Below are positions 33,113 through 45,203 of a DNA stretch of 64,000 nucleotides, piece after piece; position 1 is the stretch's first letter, and each line of letters opens with the position of its first letter. Location of the stretch: NCBI GenBank assembly GCA_033439765.1, contig JAULSN010000006.1, positions 1,674,001 through 1,738,000 on the forward strand. The letters run 5' to 3'. The notes under the pieces were generated by a model, which saw only the letters and a program-made list of their open reading frames with translations, was not told the origin of the DNA and ran no database searches. This DNA is from Lasiosphaeria ovina (taxonomy: Eukaryota; Ascomycota; Sordariomycetes; Sordariales; Lasiosphaeriaceae). The translations under genes and the position numbers were made by a program.

Positions 33113-33338
33113 CTAGCGCCACGGGCTCGCAACCATCCACTCGAGATCTTCTTGGTCTTCCCGGCTGAGCCGCGGCTGCGTGAAGGCCCCTCCAGCCTCA
33201 TACCCGGCCGTCAGCCGGCACAGCAGCCTGTCCTCGCAGTCGTGCCGGGCGACGCGGACCCGGAACGTCCGCGTGCTGTCGTCTTGCAGCGTCATGGTGC
33301 GCGTCTCCAGGGCGAACGTGCACCTAACGGGGTGGCAG
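33113..33338 (-). CDS. Possible exon of an unrecognised protein
   Basis: A minus-strand frame opens after a GTTAG acceptor at about 33339 and reads CTFALETRTMTLQDDSTRTF, RVRVARHDCEDRLLCRL and FTQPRLSREDQEDLEWMV before a stop. The amino-acid mix is that of a folded protein and unlike the random ORFs nearby. A GTGGCG donor just before the stop could continue into the low-complexity region to the left. It may be the 5' part of the HNH-domain gene. I cannot name it. Confidence 0.3.
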
Positions 33339-34529
33339 AGGGTTAGCTATTTGGGGGAAATGACTGTTGGGGAGGGTGCGGACGTGCATGGTCAGAGATG
33401 ATGTCACGATTCTTTGGTTTCAAGTTGCAAAGTTGTGCGGCAAAGTGGTTACCCGTCCTTGCGGGGAAAGCCAGGCGTGGAACGAAAGATGGATGCGTGT
33501 ATTGGTTTGGCCTTTGGTGGGGAGATACTTGTTGTTTGTCTGCCTTTGTAGCGGCCATGTATGCTTCTTTGTGGCCCGGAAGTTGCTAAGCTGTCGGTGG
33601 GAGACGTGGTTGGTTTCCTCTTTATAATTGTCAAACAAAACAGTTGGATATCACTGGCCTGCTTTTGCTTGCGTCACGACTATGAGTGAGCCATTGTGCT
33701 GTCTGCGAGGCGACTCCAGTGTTTCAACACCCCAAAACCGACAACCTCCACTTCCAAAACCGGCCAGCTCCCCTTTTTCGACCATGTGATCCCCCGTTTT
33801 CCACTATTTTAAGTGCGTTCGAGACGTACTATTTGTCGTAGTCGTACACAGTTATAATGCCTAGTTAATTCTACGTTGAATGAAGAAGAAATAAAGAAAC
33901 TTGGAAAAGAATCGAAGAAGTTGGCATGTAGCGGTGTGACTTACACGGCAGCCAGGGTGATCCGCTGTTGGCCTAGTTGACTTATCGAAAACGGCTCGAT
34001 ATCTAGTTAGAAATCGGGCGCTAAACTAGTATTACGGCTATTAAGAAATTTATACGCTTTAACTCCTAAAAAGGATAACCCGAATATAAAATAAGGAGAC
34101 TCTACTAGTAAAGTCCCCAGGTATTTTTTGGGGTGCCTATTATACTATATAAACTTATAGGGGACTTTTGAGAAATCTACGCAAAGCTTAATACTTTGAC
34201 CGGTTTCTCTGAACTGGACGAAGTTATTAGAAGTTAACGTCCGTCTGGAATAAAACGGTAGCGTCTGAGGGCTTTGTTTGTTTGCACTCGAGGAAGAGCT
34301 GACGCCGTTGAATGTCAACCAGGCGGGAGCAATATAAGAAGGCTCTGCATCACTTTTTATGTCTTGTGAAGCGCCGTCTGTCTAGTTCTGAGGGCCGTGT
34401 ATGGCCTGGAAACAGGGCCCTTGAAGCAGGACTGGGTCAAGCGTACCACCGGCGCCCGAGCCCGAGTTGGTCCAGTCGATGCGGATGAAGTGTGAAATGA
34501 ACGACAAAAATAATTTCATTGGATGCCCA
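33339..34529. other. Intergenic, partly AT-rich, no gene supported
   Basis: 1.2 kb. From about 33840 to 34260 the DNA is AT-rich with short ORFs only, resembling repeat-induced-mutation relics. The right end is the 3' flank of the DUF7708 gene. Confidence 0.5.
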
Positions 34530-36944
34530 CTATTCACTCTCTGAATCACTTGAGGATTCTAGCCCCGACTCGCCGTTGGAGCTCTGCTCCCGGCGTTTTA
34601 CAAACTGCCCAATCATTGTTGTTTTCCGCTCCTCCAAATGCCGCCAGCTAATCCCACTCTGCCAGCCATCCACGTCATCCGGGATACGGAGCGTCAATTC
34701 AGATAGCTTCCGGATCTGGCAGCTGGGCAGTGCATCCGTGACAAGCAGCTTGATAACGAGCTGTGGTAACTTCGTGGTCAGCGCTGCCAGCTCGCTGAGC
34801 AATTCGTTTCCCTTGGCGACATCTGTGCCGGTGCTGGCAAAGTGTGAAAATGAGTCGATGATGATAAACAACGCATCTTTTTCCGGCAGGGCGGCCAACA
34901 CCTCCGCGAATAGTTTGGCAGCATATTTTGGTTTGGTTTGCGACTTGGTGATCAGTTTGCTACGGCCGAGGAACGATAAGTCTGCTGTCTGCCGCCTGGC
35001 GATCATAAACTTGAGCAGCTGGCCGTTGAGACTGTTCCAGAGAGCCAGGACACTACTATCTGCGGGGCTGCGGTTCCCCTTTGCCCTTGTCCGGCAGAAG
35101 TAGGAGATAACGGGAAAGTCGGCCGCCCGCGCGAGCGAAAAAGCCAGCGTCGCGGCTGTGAAGCTCAGGGCGTTGGCCTGCTCCTCGGGAGCGGTCTCCG
35201 AGTGTAGGTCAAGAATGCGCGAGGCCGCTGGGGCGAGCCATAGATCGACCTTGTCGGACGCCATGATCCACTGCGCCCGATCCATCTCTTTGGGGGACAT
35301 GCGTGGGAAACTCGACAGGCACTCGTTGATATAAGCTTCGGGCATCGGGTCAAAGTCGCCCAGGCCCGAGAGCCACGTGTCGACGAGCTCCTTGCTCTTG
35401 TCGAGAGAGAAGAGAACGCCACTTCCCGTGCGCTTTGGGGCCGAAGCACTCGTGGGCTCCATCTCCCTTCGGTTCACTGTTTTGCGGTTAGGGTTAATCT
35501 CTTTTTGCATAGTAGGCGGCCAAAGGTGGGAAGCACTTAAGGTTCGTATAAGGGAGAGACTTACACGTTCCATCGGCGGCGTTGAAAATCCCGGCTGATG
35601 CAATGGTTGCGTATATATTGTTGAACAAATGCGCTATAATTTGCCGCGTATCTTGTTGAGCTGCCAATGCCCCGGTCTGGTTTGCCACTATTATCTCGTC
35701 CAACTTGCTGGCCAACGCCTCTTGGGCTTGATCTAGTTTAGACTCGACGTGCTGCACGCGGGTATCCGTCTTGGTAAGCATGACCTGGGTGTTTTGGATG
35801 TCCGTGTCTGTCTTGGCGAGCATGATCTGCGCGTTTTGCACACGGTCATGGGTTCTGCCGAGCATGATGAGGGAGCACGTGTTGGCCTCCTCCTGAAAAT
35901 CCTTGATCCGTTCTCCCAGGCTGTCGATCGCTTCTTTGATGTCACTACCACGGCCCTTGACTTTGTATACCCCTTTCTCTGTAATAACAATTGTGTAAAT
36001 ACGCGTGCATCATAGGAATGAAGAATAGTAACCTACGGAAAGTCGATAGCGACAGTTTATCAATAATGCGCTCGAGCACGACAAAGATGGCCAAGAGAAT
36101 TTGGTTGGCGCAGCGATGCAGCGATGGCCATCGGATGCGAATCTCGAATGACCTTTGTATGGTCTCAAGCTTTCGGGGAATGTCGGCAAGAGCAGACTGT
36201 ATCTCTGCCCTGTTATTTTCGTGGTTTTCGACTGCCTGCCGGTTCACTGCTTATTAGAAAACAAGGCCGCTAACAAGGGATTACGGCAAATTAAGGAGGC
36301 CGGGGCGACTAACTGCGAGGATTAGAGAGAAACCACCCGAGATGACCGAGCCGTATACGTCGTTAGGAATCATGCTCAGGAGAGCCGTGATTGCTGCCTT
36401 ATTCTGAGCCGCGCCCCGGAAACACTTCCGGGCGAACTTCTTGATGATCTGCGTGTCCTCGGATCCATCTTGATGCTCTTGGATGAGCGCTGCTATTTTG
36501 AGCACGTAATTCAAGTCGAATTTGGCGGGATCAGGAGCCTCGATGCCCAATTTCTTAAAGACGCTGCGCGACTGGAGTATTTGGGTGAAGTTCTTAAGCG
36601 ACTCCTTAAACTTCTCCAGCATTTCTTCCGACTCTTGGTAGTACGAAGTTTCCCTATCCGAGTTATCAGCAGGAGGGCAGTAAGGAGCACGCAAGCGGTC
36701 GGGGCGTTAATTACTCTGGCGCTTCATTCTCAGGCATGAAACGATCGAGCTGCGGGACAAATCTGACCCCCGCCAGGGCCGATTCGAGGCTTTCCACATG
36801 CTTGCTTCCCTCGACAGGATCGCCTGTTGCTCGACGGCATATCCCCGCTCCGGCCCTCGTTTCGACGAACTCGGCGGCACTATTGCTCAAAACGCGCGTG
36901 GGCCGCGTGGCGACGAATACCGAGTTACCTGCCATGGAACCCAT
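34530..36944 (-). CDS. DUF7708 protein with NACHT-like tail lacking Walker A, 5 exons
   Basis: About 709 residues from exons 36715-36944, 36314-36653, 36037-36235, 35565-35978 and 34530-35476; all joins keep phase. Exons 2-3 hold the fungal DUF7708 helical domain (LLSMIPNDVYGSVISGGFSLILAAVENHENNRAEIQSALADIP), common at the N-terminus of STAND/NLR-like proteins. Exon 4 is a coiled coil with 11-residue-type repeats (QNAQIMLAKTDTDIQNTQ...). Exon 5 has a Walker-B-like LPEKDALFIIIDSFSHF and a sensor-like LVIKLLVTDAL, but I see no GxxxxGKS/T before them. It may be a nucleotide-free scaffold or a degenerate NLR. It ends in an acidic Ser-rich tail. It is divergent from the AAA ATPase at 37712. A role in recognition or stress response is inference. 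Confidence 0.85.
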
Positions 36945-37711
36945 TGCTGATGCAAAAGCAAAACAACTGATTCGGTAAACTGCGGCCTCTGGCTTCCGAG
37001 CGTGCTCAATCCACTCCGATCTGCGAGTATGTGATGCAATGGGTCAAGTAGGAGGGGGCTGGGAGCCTCGCCGTCGGCTGGGGATAAAATATTCATTATC
37101 GTCGTCACACCATCCGAAAGCGGGGTACTGTAGGAATAATGGGGGCCGCTGGTGGTTGGAAGCTGAGACTTTAGTGGTTCTCGCCAGAGCCCCGCGCCGT
37201 ATTTGGACGCTGACGGCCAAATGAGGTTGTAATTAATTATCGGACTACAGCATCTTGGCAGTTTCCTGGGCTGCAATGCAACCACACAGGCGATAAGGAT
37301 AGGACTTCATTGGCAATTCTTGCCAGAGCCCTTGCGCTGTACTTGGACGCTCGCGGCCCGACCGAGGCCGCTATCATCCAACTCGAGCACCTCGAGCACC
37401 TCGAGCAGCTAACTTGATTGGGATGAAGACCTCAGTGGCCACTTCCTTTTGTGTGGGAATAAACCTAGCTCTCGGCGGATCGGCTCGGGCGGTTGCCGCG
37501 GTTCTGTCGCACAAGTTCCATGTAGGTAACTACTTGTGTGTGTCCGTACCCCGCAGTGTTTCTCCTCCATCTCTGTTTTTTTTTCTGCCGGGATTGCTCA
37601 AGCCAATTGGAACAAGACCATTCCATCCGAATTGCCCCGTCAACTCAGACCCGGACAATTATCCACACTATATCCCTACTCAGACAAGCGACTTGAAGCC
37701 AAAGCCTCGGA
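36945..37711. promoter_or_regulatory. Bidirectional promoter region between DUF7708 and AAA genes
   Basis: 767 bp between divergent starts, containing an imperfect repeated block and a short (ctcgagcac)3 tract at about 37382-37407. No supported gene. Confidence 0.5.
37167..37358. repeat. Imperfect direct repeats in the DUF7708/AAA intergenic region
   Basis: Unit 1 (37167-37218) and unit 2 (37303-37358) both follow the order gact t..tgg, tcgccagagcc/ttgccagagcc, cgc.gta.ttggacgct, cggcc. They start 136 bp apart. A third partial match, gacctcagtggccac, lies near 37427. Confidence 0.7.
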
Positions 37712-40700
37712 ATGACGACAGATAATACCACTGCAGAAGAAGGCAGCCAGGGCGCGGAGGGCCTCTCAGCCACGCTACATCCCCAAAACACGTCAGGCTC
37801 CAGCCCTGAGCTGGCGAATCAAATCTCCAAGGAGCCCGAGGCGCAAACGCTTCCTACCCGAGATGATAGACCCCAGCCTCAGGATGGCGAGGAAGAAAAA
37901 CCGGTTCGCTCCAAGAAGAGCAAGAAGGCCACCGGCCCGCTGGCGGAAGATTCGGACTCCAGCAGTGATTCTGATCCGGACTTCCGGAAACCCAGAAATA
38001 TCCCCGATGAAATCTGGAGGGGGTTCCAAATCCAACGGGCTACCGATATGGGCACAGCTGCCTTGTATGAAGCCTACCTAGCGAGGTTGGGGCGGGAGTC
38101 GCGCATGAAGAAGGAGGGGCATGGATACGGGCAGCACGGAGAGCCCACGGGACGAGGTGAGGGGGACAAAAAGGTGCCGAAGTCGGAGAAGGTCAAAGGC
38201 GCAACAATGGTCAGAGGCATCATCGATTACACTAAGATGCTGGAAGAGCGCATCAAAAAGCTGGAAGAGGCCGTGGCCGAGAGCAAGGAACAGCAGCTGC
38301 TGCAGCAAGAAACAGGCGCGGGTACAGCAGCCGTCAATACGAAGCCGGAAGAGGTAGTCTCAGCGGAAGAACACACGGAGCTCAGAATGGAAGTCAAGTT
38401 CTTCTCCTCCGAAGGCGAATTCGACCCGGACGGCCAATGGAAGGAAAACGTCAAGAAGACAGGCTCCTACCAGTGCAATACTGACCCCAAATACATCATG
38501 CGGGTCCTGTATACTTGGGTCAATGGTATTACGCCCAGGGACCTCCACGGAAATGCTCCGCCCCCCCACGAAATCGATATCCTGGGATTCGGCATCCTAT
38601 CTGAGCCGATCGCCGCCTTCTTTTCATCCCGACTCAACTTCTCCGTGGGGAAGTCCCACCTCATACGGGTGGGGGCACCATTTCTCCCCCTCATCCGCAA
38701 CCTGGAGCCCCTCCGAGCCCAGCTCACCAAGCTGGAAGGCCGCTACGGGTAAGTTCCACAAGACCACCAATACTTGCTAGCGTAGGGCTGACAGAGATGG
38801 ATGCGACGTTACGATAGGTCTAATGACGCCGGATCTCCTAATGCTACCCAAAACCGCGACGGGTCCATTGCCAGCTCAGGAGCTAAGGACGGCGACACAG
38901 CCAAGGAGGCTGACGACCCGCTGCCCTTCCCGGCCTCATCAGTTGAGGAGCCCGAAGAGGAGAAGTTCGAGTCCAGGGAGGCCCTAACTCACTTCCGCAT
39001 CTTGCTCGAATTCGTCGATGAATACTTTGCCAGCCAACTTCTACTCCTCCAGCGGTTGAGGCTCGGCCAGGAAGAGAAGATCGCGTTCCAAGACCTGTGG
39101 ATGCTTTTCGACGCCGGTGATACCATCTACTGCCCCTTTCTGGAGGGCGGTACTACTTACGGCCTTTCCGACGACAGGCACACGACTAAGACGCGGTACC
39201 TTCCCCAGATCTTCCGTGTGCTTGGTACGACCGGCGGCTTGCCTCTCCGCAAGACGCTGGCCCCAAGAGTCAAGATACGCGGCGAGTACGATGACGACGA
39301 CGACGTGTGGGGAAATCTTCTCGTCTCCGGACTCTTCAGGCAGAGGGTTCTTCCCAGCACCGCCGTGAATCTTGCCTCTGGTAGGGCCCGGGATCGATTT
39401 ACGCCCCTGTATGTGGTCTGCTTCCATGTCGATTTTGACGGAGTCAAGTACGGCACTGTCCGGGAAATCTTTAGCTTCAAACCCTACGACGGACTGGTAG
39501 ATATTAGAAGCCTCGGGGCGTATCCAATAGAATATCTCCGCACCGAATCAAATCCGCAGACGAGCGAGCCCCAGCTCGAGCTCGACAGGTATCTCAGCAG
39601 GGGGAGGAAGTTTATCGACGTCACCGCTGTTTCCCACCTTTCATACGAGAGTCTCACCGTTGGAAACAGCCGTGAAGAGATCAACAGCGCTGTCATTGTC
39701 GACATCTAGCTAGCCTTCCAGGAGTACGAGGGTGCTTTTGCCTCTGGCGCGAGTGTTGTTCCTAAACTTACATCTCTTATTGGGTACTGGCCCCCGGCTT
39801 ACGACCCCGAGGTGTTGCAGCTCCACGTCAGCGGGTGCGAAAATCCGTGGTGTCACAACTCGTTGTGCCTGAGCAACTGCTACTCTAGCTTCCATGCGGA
39901 TCAGGTGCAGAAGGTTGAGCCCAGGATGAAGGCGCTGCTCGAAGAGCACGACTCGGGCAAGTTAGATGAGAAGAATAGCCTCGAGAAGTTCAAGGCCTAC
40001 ATGGAGGAAAAGGACCTTATCAGGCTGCTTCCCGGCACAGTTCCGGGGTTTGCCCTGCGGAACCGAAAATGGGGTGAGTACAAGGCCAGCACATCCGCTT
40101 TAATATATGAAGCAGATTAGCTAACACCAATGCAGTCCAACTTGATCTGGAGAAGCTCCAGAGGCTTCCACAAGGTGACGAGTGGCACAAGCTCGTCTTG
40201 CCAACCGGGCACAGAGATATGGTCCAAGCAATGGTTGAGACACATACCAAAGGCTCACAAGAGATGAAACGGGCTAGCAGCGACTCATCAGGCAAATTTG
40301 TCATGGACCTCGTTCAGGGGAAGGGTACGTATACCTGCCCAATTCCAGATTAATAGCTTAGTACCCGCTAACATACGACTAGGCAGAGGATGCATCATCC
40401 TACTTCACGGAGTGCCAGGCGTCGGCAAGACATCGACGGCCGGTAGGGACTTTGGACCATTGGCTACTACCAAATTCCTTGTTCTAGAGTTGCTAACGAC
40501 GATTTATAGAATGCGTGGCTTCGTACACCCAGCGGCCGCTGTACCCAATAACCTGCGGCAAGAAGTTTCTCTCCCACAAAAATTAGAGGGTCACATGCTG
40601 ACGGCAACTAGGTGATATTGGCTACGTCCCGGAGGCGGTCGAGAGAAACATGGAAGGGCACTTCAAACTCGCTCACAAGTGGGGATGTGTGCTGCTGCTC

Positions 40701-41319
40701 GACGAAGCTGATGTCTTCCTTGCAAAGCGGAGCGTGAGGACACCTTTTATTAGTAATCGTAATCACAGAGAGACCACAGTACGGTGTAGCTAACCAAAAA
40801 AAAAACCCCCCAAAAAAAACAGAAGGGCGATGTCAAGAGAAACGGACTGGTATCAGGTATGAAAGCTCCCCTCTGTTACCCACGAAAAAAAGGGCCCCAT
40901 TTCTAACATGTGTGGACGCAAACCAGTCTTTCTGAGGATCCTCGAGTACTACTCCGGCATCCTCTTCTTGACTACGAACCGCGTTGGTGCCATTGACGAC
41001 GCCTTCCGCTCCCGCCTGCACCTGACGCTCTACTATCCCAAGCTCACGAAAAAGCAGACCATCAAGATCTGGAAGAACAATCTCGACCGGCTCAAGGACA
41101 TCAACAAGGCGAGCGAGAATGTCGACCAGCCGCCCATCGAGTTTGACAGGATGAAGATCATCAAATGGGTCGAGAGGAACTGGGACACGCTACAGTGGAA
41201 CGGCCGGCAGATCCGCAACGCCTTCCAGACAGCCGTGGCCCTGGCCCAGTTCACGGCAAAGATGGAAGCCGAGGAGGACCGGCGCCGGTATTTGAGGAAG
41301 AAGGCCACCAGCAAGCAGA

Positions 41320-41351
<32 letters not shown>

Positions 41352-41804
41352 ACGCCGCGTCCGCCAGTCATGGGGATTCACCACTTCAAGCTCATCGCCG
41401 ACGCGTCGATGCAGTTCAGCGAATACCTGCAGGAGACGCACGGCGTGGACGAGGATCTGATAGCACACCGCGACGAGATCCGCGCCTTGGCTTTCGAGCC
41501 CAAGGTGAAACGCAAAGAGTTGCAGGAGGTGGAATCGTCTTCAGCGGAATCAGACTCGGGCAGCGAATCTGGCGATACTAAGACCGAGGCGTCGCGTGAA
41601 TCTGCGGGAGAGCAGAGCAGCGATGAGAGTGACAAGTCGGAATCAGAGGAAGAGGCGGGCAAGAAAAAGACCAAGGGCAAAGGAAAAAAGGAAGCTACAG
41701 GTGGTGGGTCTGAATCCAAGCCCAGGTCGTCTCAGGGAGGTAGAAAGGGAAAGGACGAAAGGGAGAAGACCAGGAGCAAGGACAGGAAAAAGAGAAGTAA
41801 GTAA
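37712..41804 (+). pseudogene. AAA ATPase with DUF7025 domain, 8 exons, one in-frame stop
   Basis: Large fungal AAA protein. Exons: 37712-38748, 38818-40073, 40136-40324, 40383-40442, 40510-40557, 40612-40733, 40823-40856, 40927-41804. The frame closes to about 1207 codons with a single TAG at 39707-39709, inside the DUF7025 domain (NSAVIVDI-stop-LAFQEYE). Nothing else is disrupted. The N-terminus is acidic and disordered with a coiled coil (YTKMLEERIKKLEEAVAE). The AAA core has Walker A HGVPGVGKTSTA, Walker B VLLLDEADVFL, sensor 1 LFLTTNRV and arginine fingers AFRSRLHL. A (RS)n stretch and a Ser/Glu- and Lys-rich tail follow. The intron after exon 5 starts with GC. If TAG is read through or the base is wrong, this is a normal gene. 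Confidence 0.8.
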
Positions 41805-43464
41805 TCTTTAGATGTATTTTGGCGAGTGATTCCCCTTTCTCTAGAGGGAGAACCAGAAATTACACTACCGTAACGGCTTTTTAAATGCCCTCCATGCCCT
41901 ATCTCTGATTTACATGGAACTATGGCCCGTTGCTGCCGTGTGACATTGCTTCCATTCTTGGCCTCCGTCCGTCTTCTTCTCTTCTCTCCTCGCTAGTCCC
42001 CCCTCCCCATCTCATCAGTATTCTCTCCCTCCTTCCTCTCGCCAATGCCTCCCCCATCTTCCACTCCTCTTACTCTTCTTTCGGAACCGGCGCAACAGGA
42101 TACCATGCTCATTGGATTGGCAGCGACACACTGATGCGCCAAATGTTGGCATCTAGGCGTTTGGCTACGCACGCTCCCGCAGCACCATGGGTATTGCAGG
42201 AGATGTCCTTTCTGGGTGAAGAACAGGGCGAAGGCGATTGACACGAGATTGGCCGACATAATAGATCCGGATTGCTAAGGGACATGGAGAGCTAATTACA
42301 GAATTGGTGAAAAGGGGTTTATTTACTTTCGTGTTTGACACGGACAGCTGGTGCCAGGTGCCAACAGCGAACAAGATGAGTATCACAAAGCCTTTAGTAG
42401 AGGGTCAAAGTGTAAATGATATTCTGACATTGTCAACCCACACTGGCACACCGTATGTGAACCCATGTACGACCGTCAAGTCGCAAAGCATATCTCAAAG
42501 CACGATTGTCTACTTGTACGTGACAACTGGATTTCCGGGAAATGTCGAAAGCCCTGTGACGCAAATAGCATGTTAGCGCCGATTGTGCTAAATGCAATGG
42601 CAAAACACGAGGCGGCACTTACATTCGCCAAAGCTGTATACGAAGGGCTGTTTGCCGTTTTTGAAGTACTTGATATCGTTGAACGGTGTCCTATCCCACA
42701 TGATTCGTACATCACCTGAGGAACGCGGGCGGGGTGACTGCTGGGGCAGGACGCGCCCGCCAGCGCAGCACGGCCCGAGTAGGCCATGTGGCTTCTGTGA
42801 TCCGGGCTATCTAGGTTATTTCCGTCCCAACAGCTGGGGAAGATGACGGTCGCCCGGATGCCGCCAGGGCAGATTTTAGCGGGGAACTCGGACGAGTCTT
42901 TGGAGTCGCACGGCGCACCGCCCTCCCCGTATCAGCGTTGGCCTGCTTCGGCAACCCGAGACTGAATGGTCCCGGTGGAAGGCGTGCTGTGATCAAGAGT
43001 TTGCAGAACATTGACTTGAGCGGGCAGGTTACGCTTCATTTGAAAGGAGGCAGAGTTTGTTTGATCAAGGTGCACATCGTCCCCCTCGGGCGGTTAAGTG
43101 GTGGCGGTTGTTAGATGCCGGTCCCTTAGCCACCGGGCAGCCCCCAAGCTTCGGCGCCGTCGTCAGTTCGTTGGCTCGCAACGGCAGCGGCCACATCCCA
43201 GAAGAAATGATTCTCAGCCCTTCTTCGGTGCCTTGGCCTTGATTGGGGAAGATCTTGTATCCTGGACAATTTACCTGTGATACCCTGCAGTGAGTCAAAC
43301 GACTCCTAATGCGTAATGATTGTAGCAAACAGTGAGATATCTATCAACAATCAATAGTACTGGTTTCAGTGTAGAAATTATATTAGATTGCAAGGCTAAC
43401 AACTACGGCTTCTCGCTGGTGATTTTATTTAGTCGTGTGTCCAACTCTCATAACGAGGCGGACT
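41805..43464. other. Intergenic stretch, no gene supported
   Basis: 1.66 kb between the AAA gene and the beta-propeller 3' end. Plus-strand ORFs at 42304-42846 overlap one another and are not recognised. Confidence 0.5.
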
Positions 43465-44430
43465 TCATTTTGGAAGTGTCGCCTCAACAACCTGCCCAAG
43501 CCCCGTGACGATGTAGATCTTCCGCCTGTCCTTGCTTAGCGCCACCGATGTCGGCCCAGGATATGGCATCAGGTTGCTGTCGTCGTCGCCGCCAACGAAG
43601 AGGGTCTGCTTCCCGTCGGCCGTGATCCTCTGCACCGAGTTCGGATGTAGAGTCACATAGGCATCCGGCCTCGGCCCCGGGCCAAATGTGAAATCGTCAA
43701 AGGCGTGCGTGAAAGTTGGGTTATCGATGCTGGCAATGCGTTCGACCTGGCCGTCTCTCTCGCCATTGGCCGTGATCTTGATGCGCCCGAAGAAGCCCAG
43801 GCCCGAGTTGGCAAAGTACAGATAGCCGCTGCTGATCTTGATGCCGTTGACGCCGAGCGGCACAATGGTGGGATCTGAGCTGGGACCCAGCTGCGTGTCG
43901 GTAATAACGACGTCGACCCTGCCAGTGGCCGTGTTGATGCGCAAGATCTGCCCGGCTACTGATTCGGCGGCCAGCACGACGCCAGGGTGCCCCGGCAGCG
44001 GCGTTATTCCGTTGAGCCCCGTGACAGCTGGGAGACTGGCCGCCACCTTGACCTTCTTCTTCTTGACGTCGACCGTGAAGACTTTCATGCTGCCGTTGAC
44101 GAAGCCAAAGCCTTCTGGAAGGAGGTCGGCCCCGCCGACCGCAAAGACATCGGGAGCGATCTCGGCAATTCCCACGAGGGCACCGACGCCGGGAAGTTTG
44201 GCCACCAGCTCGGCCTTTGGGGTGCGCGTGTCTGGGTTCAGATTGAAGAGGGAGCCGTTGCTGAAGGTGCCGAGCAAAATGTGGCCGTTGGGGCGCACGG
44301 CTAGGTTCTCGATGAAAGTTGCATTGTCGGGGAATGTGTAGATTTGGCGAGCCTAAGACTTGAAACTAGCTGCTACTATGTCTAATACAAACAAGACAAG
44401 AAGCGACAAGAGCACACTAGGCTTAATCAT
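43465..44430 (-). pseudogene. Secreted six-bladed beta-propeller (SMP-30/hetero-Diels-Alderase-like), stop after signal peptide
   Basis: A 322-codon frame starts at Met 44430 with a clear signal peptide (KPSVLLSLLVLFVLDIVAAS) and continues through QIYTFPDNATFIENLAVRPNGHILL and repeated propeller blades (GLNGITPLPGHPGVVLAAES, VNGIKISSGYLYFANSG, GPTSVALSKDRRKIYIVTG). Codon 26 is TAG (44353-44355), between the signal peptide and the mature chain. The stop could be removed only by a very small intron (about 40 bp) ending at that TAG, which is near the lower size limit, or by starting at Met 44298, which loses the signal and the first strand. Relatives include secreted lactonase-like propellers and cycloaddition enzymes of fungal pathways. 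Confidence 0.72.
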
Positions 44431-45203
44431 GGTGAAATGCACGGGGCTTGGTATCGACAGCAACAGAAAAAATAACAAAAGCATATAATGAAAATGCCCC
44501 TTTTTAGAGTAACAAAGCTAATAGAACAAAAAAAAAACTACCTAATTAAAGGAACACCGGGGCTATAATTATACAGCAATTGTGAGATTTTATACGGGAG
44601 ACGCTGTGGCCTCGGCATTTTCGGAGATTGTCAACATTGCACAGGATCCTGCCTGAGCCAAGTCGCGGCCCGGTTATGAGTCATGACAGGGGGCGGATGA
44701 CCAGCACCAAAAGGAAGAGCTCGTCAGCTTTCAAGATTAGCTTTGCGTAATTACCTACCCTGGGGAGTCGGGGGCAACCCGAGTCCGAAATCCCGTGACT
44801 GGGGGCCAAGAAGAACCTGGAATCCACGGAGCCCATGCATTGACCGCCCGCTTCTCGCACTCGCAGTATGGCGGACGTTGCATGGTTCAACACACCCGGT
44901 GCTCTAGCCGTATCCGCCGACTTGAAGCTGTAAAGCTACATGTAGAATTTCGAGCCGGCGCGGATGAACCGGCAATCAACAAGCGCTCAATCCGGTGCTA
45001 ATTAACTATCTAACTATCTACCCAGGTATCCAAGCAACTGTATCCAAGGAATCCCCCAGTCAAAGTCAGAAAACCCTTCAGTGTCGTCTGCCTCCCAGAA
45101 AGTACGGGCCGCCGCCCTCTTGATACCACCGCCCGCCGGTCCAGTAGAAATCCCGCCCCGACGGCGACTTCCACCACCCCGTGCCAGCGCCCGGACTCCG
45201 TCG
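44431..45203. other. Promoter side of the beta-propeller and unassigned DNA
   Basis: 770 bp, AT-rich near 44460-44590. No gene supported. Confidence 0.5.

Noticed and set aside
37382..37407. Three ctcgagcac-like units considered as a CRISPR-type or regulatory array
   Set aside because: Nine-base units without spacers; simple tandem repeat in a eukaryotic promoter.
42304..42846. Three overlapping plus-strand ORFs
   Set aside because: No motif recognised and frames conflict with each other.
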